A stretch of 64,000 nucleotides of DNA. Origin: Dastarcus helophoroides (taxonomy: Eukaryota; Arthropoda; Insecta; Coleoptera; Bothrideridae). The notes below the pieces were generated by a model. That model was given only the letters and a program-made list of their open reading frames with translations, made no database searches and was not told the origin of the DNA. The first letter of the stretch is position 1; the number at the start of each line of letters is the position of its first letter. The position numbers were made by a program, and so were the translations under genes. Positions 57,501 to 64,000 of this stretch are shown here, in pieces. The stretch spans positions 35,885,283 through 35,949,282 of the forward strand of contig CM053331.1 in assembly GCA_028583605.1 (NCBI GenBank), written 5' to 3'.

Positions 57501-58616
57501 TTGCCATCTAGGCTTCAACGATCGTCCCCGCGAGGGAGATAGCTGCTTCAATTCGCGATGTACGGCGAAACGGAACCAACTTTCCCAACATTGGTAAATA
57601 TCGAACGAGTAACATGCAAAAAAATTTCTCATTGGTCGATTTCTATTGGAAGGTGCAACTTGACCACCTCATCTCAAATTTGTTTAAAAATATGAATTCA
57701 CAATTTTTTAAGGATTCCATATTTTGTGAAGTCATTTTGATAGCTTTTCATACATTTTATAAATTGGGAATTTGTTTAGGAAGGTTTTGTTTCGTTTTAT
57801 TTTTTATGTCTCGTTTTTGCCAAAGTCCAAAGTTTCTATTTTTTTCAATTTCAACTTTAAAGCTGAAATTTTAAAATTAAAATCGAAATTTTGAGAAAAA
57901 ATGTGAAAGCCTCGAGTTTAAGATCTAAATTTTTGGATTTCAAAGAAAGTTTAGAAAAAAATTGAAATAAAAAAAGTCAAATTTTAGAAAGCTGTAAAAC
58001 AGATTCGATTTTTAAGACGAAGTTTCGGGAAAAAGGCCGAAATTTCGACAAAAGTTTAAGGTTAAAGGAAAAAAATTGTTGAAATCATTTTGTTTAAGAA
58101 TTTTTTTAATTTCACGTTTTTGAAATTTCGTTAAAATATCAAGCATTCGATTTTTTGTTCAAAACCTTAAAACTTGTATTGCAGTCCCAATTTTTTTTTT
58201 CTGAAAATTTTTGGAGAAAGTTGAACAATTTTATCAAATGTCGAACATAGCTTGTTAGTATCGACACTATCGAAGATTACTACCGATAGCCATAACTATT
58301 GATAATTGTTTTTGATTTCTTTAAAAAAAATCTACCCTAGGCACCAAAATTAACTGCAAATTTGTAGGAAGATGCAAAAATTTTAACTTGACCAAAGAAA
58401 GAATTTTCTGTAAAAATTCAAATGACGTGGTTTTCAGATTGTACCCATGTATAATGAGATGAGAGATCCGAATGATTTCATTGGTTGGTGTGGTGTATTG
58501 AACGTTGGATCAGCAATAGTGGTAATCGGATATTTTTCCGTTGGTTTCATGTCATACATCAAGTATCAAGATGAAATTAAATCGAGCACAACGTTGAATC
58601 TTCCCGTGGACGAAAT
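51426..58616 (+). CDS. Gene C: SLC36-type proton-coupled amino acid transporter, partial (exons 1-6)
   Basis: Same family and predicted role as genes A and B. Exons: 51426-51508, 51560-51616, 56503-56653, 56708-56917, 56973-57245, 58438-58616 (953 nt). Phases agree with gene B throughout. The N-terminal tail MSRIGYRHSAAPSQISSAAP is related to that of gene B. TM1 carries KGTIGPGIFAIGEALKNSG. Introns 3 and 4 are only 54 and 55 bp. Exon 6 would end AT|gtaggt by the 179-nt rule; unspliced reading meets TAG at once. Exons 7 and 8 (segments 8-11) are not found in the remaining 5.4 kb, so the gene either continues past the window or is truncated. No disruption is seen in the visible part. Confidence 0.88.
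51560..51616 (+). CDS. Gene C exon 2 (57 nt)
   Basis: Acceptor cattgcag, donor GCGGG|gtgagt. Codes LFMNIEGRENPMGKKPPAG. Aligns with gene B exon 2 at both ends. Intron 1 is only 51 bp. Confidence 0.83.
52108..52389 (-). pseudogene. Non-LTR reverse transcriptase remnant, copy 1
   Basis: Reads VINGVTQGSVLYPTLF, like the GVPQGSVLxPxLF block of non-LTR (Jockey/CR1-type) reverse transcriptases. Only a short piece of the domain; no catalytic box. Confidence 0.65.
53053..53301 (-). pseudogene. Non-LTR reverse transcriptase remnant, copy 2
   Basis: Same frame, GVTQGSVLYPTLF. Confidence 0.65.
53968..54216 (-). pseudogene. Non-LTR reverse transcriptase remnant, copy 3
   Basis: Same frame, GVTQGSVLYPALF, starting MVIDGITSETLA. 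Confidence 0.65.
54776..55024 (-). pseudogene. Non-LTR reverse transcriptase remnant, copy 4
   Basis: Same frame as copy 3 with a few changes. Confidence 0.65.
55582..55830 (-). pseudogene. Non-LTR reverse transcriptase remnant, copy 5
   Basis: Same frame as copy 3. Confidence 0.65.
56187..56291 (+). pseudogene. Non-LTR reverse transcriptase remnant on the opposite strand
   Basis: Reads DGITSEALAINGVPQGSLLT, keeping the consensus GVPQGS, where the array copies have GVTQGS. Ends at TAA after 34 codons. Confidence 0.6.
56292..56502. other. Short spacer before gene C exon 3
   Basis: No repeat or gene recognised. A minus-strand tRNA-like box A (tggtctaatgg) was seen but no box B. Confidence 0.4.
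56503..56653 (+). CDS. Gene C exon 3 (TM1-TM2)
   Basis: Acceptor aatcttag, donor CTACTG|gtaatg, 151 nt. Codes YCSMLMNHIKGTIGPGIFAI and segment 2, which ends VHCQHLL. Confidence 0.9.
56708..56917 (+). CDS. Gene C exon 4 (210 nt)
   Basis: Acceptor ttttcag, donor AATAGA|gtaagt. Codes LESASRVAFIHDFRAKPDYA, then segment 3. The 54-bp intron before it is open in the same frame. Confidence 0.9.
56973..57245 (+). CDS. Gene C exon 5 (273 nt)
   Basis: Acceptor gttacag, donor GGGATG|gtaagt. Codes ILEYYYHPLNIHIVIAAIFI onward, segments 4-6. The preceding intron is 55 bp. Confidence 0.9.
57246..58437 (+). other. Gene C intron 5
   Basis: AT-rich; a less AT-rich island at about 57500-57590 has no recognised function. 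Confidence 0.6.
58438..58616 (+). CDS. Gene C exon 6 (179 nt)
   Basis: Acceptor ttttcag. Codes IVPMYNEMRDPNDFIGWCGV, segment 7 and STTLNLPVDE. The donor gtaggt at 58617 is inferred from the length of the same exon in genes A and B. Confidence 0.85.
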
Positions 58617-58699
58617 GTAGGTGAGCCCAACTTTCTATTTTTTTTTCCATCAGATACAATATACACTATTCTAAATTATTGTGGCGTTACACGAAATAC

Positions 58700-59060
58700 A
58701 ACACGTGACTTAAACATTTTCGTTGACACCACATATTTCCCTCATACGAGGGTAAATCAAATATGAACCGGAATTTCTATCGGGAGTGTGCGCATACTCT
58801 TATACATGTTAGCTGGGTATGTCATGTGACTTCCTGCGCGTAAGCGAATTCCGTTCTCGTCGTTCGTCAGTTGTTAATGCAATGAGGGAGCAAGAGGTTC
58901 ATTCGCACGTTGCTCTCAAGCGAATTCCGTTCTTGTCGTTCGTCAGTTGTAAATGCAACGTTTCATATTTGATTTATCTTCGTAGATTCACAAAACTCAA
59001 AACCATAGGCATAGCTAGAATAAGGTAGAGTGGCGCTCTTGTCCCCCCCCCAGGTTTATG
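58700..59060. other. GC-richer segment with a 42-bp direct duplication
   Basis: gcgaattccgttctcgtcgt occurs at about 58843 and again, with one change, at about 58919. May be a decayed DNA transposon; not identified. Confidence 0.4.
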
Positions 59061-59079
59061 CAGCAAGTCGATTATTAAA

Positions 59080-62000
59080 TGTATTCAGCCAGAGATCTTT
59101 TTCCAAAAAATTTCTTTTCTTCTGCAAAATTCATTCCTTTTTTCGAAATTTCATATTTTTTACAATATTTGTCGTTTTCTTTTGAAATTTCGCTTTTTTT
59201 ATAAAATTCGTCTTTATTAAACGTGAATTTCAAATTTTTATTTAAAAGTTTGTCGTTTTCTTCTAAAATTTCATCATTTTTCGAAATTCGATTTTTTCTG
59301 AAAATTTCGACTTTTTTTGATTCTGCAAATTTCAGCTTGTCCATTAAAATTTGCCTTTTCCTTGAAATCTGGTTGATCGTCTGATAGAAAAATATATTTT
59401 TTGAAAATTAAAAATTTTTATAATAGAATACAATTTTGGTGGAACGGACTGGTCCTTGGTTATCTTCAAAAATTGAAATACAAATCTTGTCCCCTAAAAC
59501 CAAGAAATATTTGTATTTCAATTTTTAAAAAGATACCAGTTATGAAAAAATTTTCTTTGCACATTTCAACTTATTTTAAACAAACAGAAATTTCAACTTG
59601 TTTGATCAAAATTTTGACCTCTGTCACAATATTGGACATTTCCTGACGCTACATTGAGGCAAGGTAGGGCTTTTGACTCGAGCAATCAAGACAAAATGAA
59701 TACTCACCTAAGAAATTTCAATTATTTTTCTCTTAAAATTTGCCTTTTTTTCCAAATTTTGATAAAATCGGACCCTTTCTGGAAAATTTCTGATCGAAAA
59801 AGTTTTTTCAAAATTTAGAACCAAAACGGGTTTTCTCAAAATTTAGAACCAAAACGAGTTTTCCTAAAAATTTAGAACCTTTTCGTACATTTTCGATTAT
59901 TTTCTCATGATATCGTCTCTTTCTCAGAGTTGTTACTTAATTTTTTTTAATTTTCGATTTTTTTTTTTAAATTCGACTCTCTAGAATATTTTAAATTTTT
60001 TGTCCATTTCGAAGTTTTTTCGAAACATCGCTTTTTTTCCAAATTTCAATACAACCTATTTTATGAAAATTTCGATTTTCTAGAATTCGATTTTTTAGAA
60101 ATCTTGATTGGTTTCTTGAAGTATTTAATATTTCTATGGTAGAAATTTCGCCCTTTTTTTGGTAAATTCGTTTTTTTCTCAAAATGTTGACTTTTTCTTA
60201 AAATGTTGACATTTTTTTCAAAATGTTGACTTCTTTCTCAAAATTTTAACTTTTTTCTCTTAAAATAGTGGTCTTCCTAAGATTCTCAAAATTTGTCCTT
60301 TTCAAAATTTTGATTTTATTTTCAAGAGCCTTCTTTTGGAAGTTTTGTTTCAAAAATCGTTTAGTTATTGCAAAATTCATTCCTTTGAATCAATTTTTCG
60401 AAATTTCGTATTTTTTTACAATATTTGCCTTTTTCTTTAAAAATTTTGCATTTTTTATAAAATTCGACTTCTTTTATGAAACATGAGTTTCGAATTTTTA
60501 TTTAAAGTTCGTCGTTTTTTTCTAAAATTTCGCCATTTCTCGAAATTCGATTTTTTATGAAAACTTCGACTTTTTTTAATCTGAAAATTTCAGCTTGTTC
60601 TTTAAAATTTGCCTTTTTCTCAAAATCTGGTCGATCTTCTAATAAAAAAATATATTTTTTGATAATTAAAAATTTTGATAAAAGGATAAAAATTACAACA
60701 AATTTTCGTTGTAAATTTCAACTCTTTTTTAAACAAAATTAGAAATTTTAATTTGGTTGGCCAAAATTTTGACCTGTATCACAATATTGAACATTTTCTG
60801 ACGCTACATTGAGACAAGGTAGGGCCTTTGACTCGAGCAATCAAGACAAAATGGATACTCACTCAAGAAATTTCAGTTGTTTTTTTTTTCTTAAAATTTC
60901 GATTTTCTTTCTTAAAATTTGTCTTTTTTCCAAATTCTGATAAAATCTGACTCTATTTGCGAAAATTTCCAATCGAAAACGAGTTTTCTTAAAATTTAGA
61001 ACCAAAACGAGTTTTCTTAAAATTTAGAAACTTTTTGTACATTTTCCATAATTTTCGCATGATATCCTTCTCTTTTTTAAACAAAATCGGAAATTTTCAT
61101 TTGTTTGGCCAAAATTTAGACCTGTATTACAATATTGGATATTTCCTGACGCTACATTGAGGCAAGGTAGTACCTTTGACTCGAGCAAAATGAATACTCA
61201 CCCAAGAAATTTCAACTGTTTTTTTTCCTTAAAATTTTGATTTTCTTTAATTTGCCTTTTTTCCAAATTTTTGATTAAATCTGAGTCTTTCTGGGAAATT
61301 TCAAGTCGAAAACGAGTTTTCTCAAAATTTAGAACCAAAACGAGTTTTCTCCAAATTTAGAACCTTTTTGTACATTTTCCATAATTTTTGCATGATATCC
61401 TTCTCTTTTTTAAACAAAATCGGAAATTTTAATTTGTTTGGCCAAAATTTTGACCTGTATTACAATATTGGACATTTCCTGACGCTACATTGAGGCAAGG
61501 TAGTACCTTTGACTCGAGCAAAATGAATACTCACCCAAGAAATTTCAACTGTTTTTTTTTCTTAAAATTTCGATTTTCTTTCTTAAAATTTGTCTTTTTT
61601 CCAAATTCTGATAAAATCTGACTCTATTTGAGAAAATTTCCAATCGAAAACGAGTTTTCTCAAAATTTAGAAATAAAAACGAATTTTTTTAAAATTTAAA
61701 ACCAAAACGAGTTTTCTCAAAATTTAGAACCTTTTCGTACATTTTCGATCATTTTCTCATGATATCGTCTCTTTCTCGGAGTTGACTAATTTTTTTAAAA
61801 TTTCGACTTTTTTTCTGAAAATTTGACTCTGAAAAATTTGGAATTCTTCGTAAATTTCGAAGTGTTTTCGAAAGATAGCTTTTTTTCCAAATTCCGATAC
61901 AACCTATTTTATGAAAATTTCTAGAATTCGATTTTTTAGAAATCTTGATTGGTTTCTTGAAGTATTTAATATTTCTATGGTAGAAATTTCGCCCTTTTTT

Positions 62001-62400
62001 TGGTAAATTCGTTTTTTTCTCAAAATGTTGACATTTTTCTTAAAATGTTGACATTTTTCTCAAAATGTTGACTTTTTTCTCTTAAAATAGTGGTCTTCCT
62101 AAGATTCTCAAAATTTGTCCTTTTCAAAATTTTGATTTTATTTTCAAGAGCCTTCTTTTTGGGAGTTCTGTTTCAAAAATGGTTTATTTATTGCAAAATT
62201 CCGCCATTTTTTTTAATATTTGTTTTTTTTCCAACAAATTACGACAGAGTGCTAAGAACAATATTTTCAAGAAAAGATTTCTTGTAAAATCAGTCTGAAT
62301 TTTAAATTTTGAGAACAATGCTTTTGGAAATTGCAATTTATCTTTCTTAAAATTCAAGTTTCTTGAAAATTACGTTTTTTCAGCGAATTAAATCTTTAAA
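59080..62400. repeat. T-rich satellite with large and small units
   Basis: ctgacgctacattgaggcaa marks units at about 59645, 60798, 61148 and 61488. ttctcaaaatttgtcctttt at 60283 and 62105 shows a duplication of about 1.8 kb. No gene. Confidence 0.85.
59433..59538 (+). mobile_element. F1 foldback element, short copy
   Basis: ttggtggaacggactggtcc, then a reversed partial arm. Confidence 0.7.
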
Positions 62401-62872
62401 AGTTTCGATTTTTTCCAATTTTGGACATTTTTAGAGTTTTTAAGATGAGTTATGTTTTTATTTTTAATACGTTTTATTGAAAATTTCGAGGCCAAATAAA
62501 AATTTGATTTTCCAAAAAAAAACTCGAAATTCTTTTTCCGAAATACTTATTTTATTCTCAAAATTTCAATATTTCTGTTAAAGTTTAACTTTCTCTTGAA
62601 AATTTGACATATTTTCTAGAAAGTTCGATCTTTTTCTCGAAATTGCAAAAAAATTGTGAATTTTTTTCGAAATTTTTTTTTAATTAACTCTTTTCCCTGA
62701 AATTATTTTTTAAATTTGACTTCCTGTAATGTCAATTTGTTTAAATTGTCTTATTCTACTTCTATCTCAAAACTCCATATCTTTTGTTTTTGGACATTTC
62801 CATTTAAAATGGTTTTTTTTTTCTGAAGATTCCTACTTTTTATAGAATACGTTTATTTTACTAAAGTTTTTG

Positions 62873-63870
62873 TTTTTGGTGAAACAGATAGGTCCTTGGT
62901 TATCTTGAAAATTTGAAATACGAATCTTGTCCCATGAAACCAAGAAAGATTAAAAAACACAATAAAGTTTAGGATATACTTCTTCCGGGATTGGACCGTG
63001 TCACAGAACTACTAAAAGTGTTCGACGTTTCGCCCACCATCGTAGGGGGCTTCTTCAGGAACAAAGAAAAGAAAAATAGATGAAATGAGGGACTATGCAA
63101 AAAAAAAGAAAAATAAAAATAAAAGGCCAATTTCAAAGCATCAGAGCACGGTAACTCAGTATGTCCACCATACCAGAGGCGAAACTCTTCTGAATTGAAA
63201 ATTGGTACAAAGGATAAGAAAGTCTAGACAGAAGAGCACGGTAACTCAGTATGTCCACCATACCAGAGGCGAAACTCTTCTGAATTGAAACTTTGTACAA
63301 AAGAAAGTTTAGGCAGAAGAGCACGGTAACTCAGTATGTCCACCATACCAGAGGCGAAACTCTTCTGCAGAAGAGTTTCGCCTCTGGTATGGTGGACATA
63401 CTGAGTTACCGTGCTCTTCTGCCTAAACTTTCTTTTGTACAAAGTTTCAATTCAGAAGAGTTTCGCCTCTGGTATGGTGGACATACTGAGTTACCGTGCT
63501 CTTCTGTCTAGACTTTCTTTCTTATCCTTTGTACCAATTTTCAATTCAGAAGAGTTTCGCCTCTGGTATGGTGGACATACTGAGTTACCGTGCTCTGATG
63601 CTTTGAAATTGGCCTTTTATTTTTATTTTTCTTTTTTTGCATAGTCCCTCATTTCATCTATTTTTCTTTTCTTTGTTCCTGAAGAAGCCCCCTACGATGG
63701 TGGGCGAAACGTCGAACACTTTTAGTAGTTCTGTGACACGGTCCAATCCCGGAAGAAGTATATCCTGTACTGACTCTGGCCGTGGAAGCCTTCGTTATCA
63801 TACAACAAAGTTTGCTCTAACGTGTTTCGGCAGCCAAGCTATCGTCTTCAGAAAGATACTAGATAGAAGA
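62873..63870. mobile_element. F1 element interrupted by F2
   Basis: F1 left arm at 62873-62970; F1 sequence resumes at about 63801 (caacaaagtttgctctaacg). Confidence 0.75.
62971..63800. mobile_element. F2: large palindromic element with six 50-bp subrepeats
   Basis: Near-perfect inverted repeat centred between 63367 and 63368, arms about 398 bp. Each arm holds three copies of a 50-bp unit (gcacggtaactcagtatgtc ...) and one ctgaagaagccc...gggcgaaacgtc motif. Flanks caataaagttt / caacaaagttt look like a target duplication. Confidence 0.85.
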
Positions 63871-64000
63871 TGATAGCTTTAAATACAAATCTTATCGCCT
63901 GAAACCAAAAAAATTAAAAAACAATAGAGGTTGCTCTAACGCGTTTCGGTAGCCAAACTATCATCTTCAAAAAGAAGTATCTTTCTGAAGATGATAGTTT
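63871..64000. mobile_element. F1 element cut by window end
   Basis: tacaaatcttatcgcctgaa to the turn of the foldback at about 63980. Confidence 0.7.

Noticed and set aside
58819..59028. 69-codon frame starting near MREQEVHSHV, considered as mariner transposase start
   Set aside because: Too short and no catalytic region follows; the segment is a direct duplication.
63133..63644. Frames reading KSFASGMVDILSYRALL on both strands
   Set aside because: Produced by the palindromic 50-bp units of F2; mirrored on both strands.

Overview
The window looks like nuclear DNA of an insect. It is very AT-rich, has spliced genes with GT/AG introns of 54 bp to nearly 8 kb, a long (CCTAA)n tract (the complement of the insect telomere repeat TTAGG), and many transposon remnants and tandem arrays. 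I cannot place it below the level of insect/arthropod.

The coding content is a cluster of three paralogous proton-coupled amino acid transporters (SLC36/PAT family, Aa_trans fold, 11 membrane segments). I rebuilt them from exon homology between the copies. Exon lengths (210, 273, 179, 173 and 245 nt) and intron phases match exactly wherever two copies can be compared. Gene A (+, 7226-21778) has exons 4-8; its N-terminal exons must lie upstream of the window or be lost. Gene B (-, 39433-22992) is complete: 8 exons, 1359 nt, 452 residues. Gene C (+, 51426-58616) has exons 1-6; exons 7-8 are not found before the window ends. A and B are tail-to-tail, about 1.2 kb apart. B and C are head-to-head, about 12 kb apart.

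Nearly everything else is repeats. 1-5760 is AT-rich tandem duplication. Gene A introns hold an hAT-type element (7767-8763), a dimeric minisatellite of about 180 bp (9020-14640), a 360-bp array (15600-18680) and a minisatellite built of TGACCTTGA and CACGTG words (18740-20240). Gene B intron 7 (23237-29807) holds about 25 copies of the 3' end of exon 7 with its splice donor, all in the gene's orientation. Exon 7 has a solo LTR 30 bp beyond its donor and about 57 telomere repeats 80 bp before its acceptor. AT-rich satellites fill 30.3-36.4 kb and 44.6-49.5 kb (shared family) and 59.1-62.4 kb.

A foldback element, here called F1, occurs more than 15 times, alone, in tandem arrays (41.9-44.1 kb) and fused with a reverse-transcriptase fragment (51.8-56.2 kb). 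Four copies are flanked by 11-18 bp direct repeats. F1 and a second, nested palindromic element (F2, 62971-63800) share a hammerhead-like RNA motif whose stem covaries among copies.

The best candidates for undescribed biology are the exon-7 tail array, the F1/F2 elements with their ribozyme-like motif, and the telomere repeat beside a splice acceptor.
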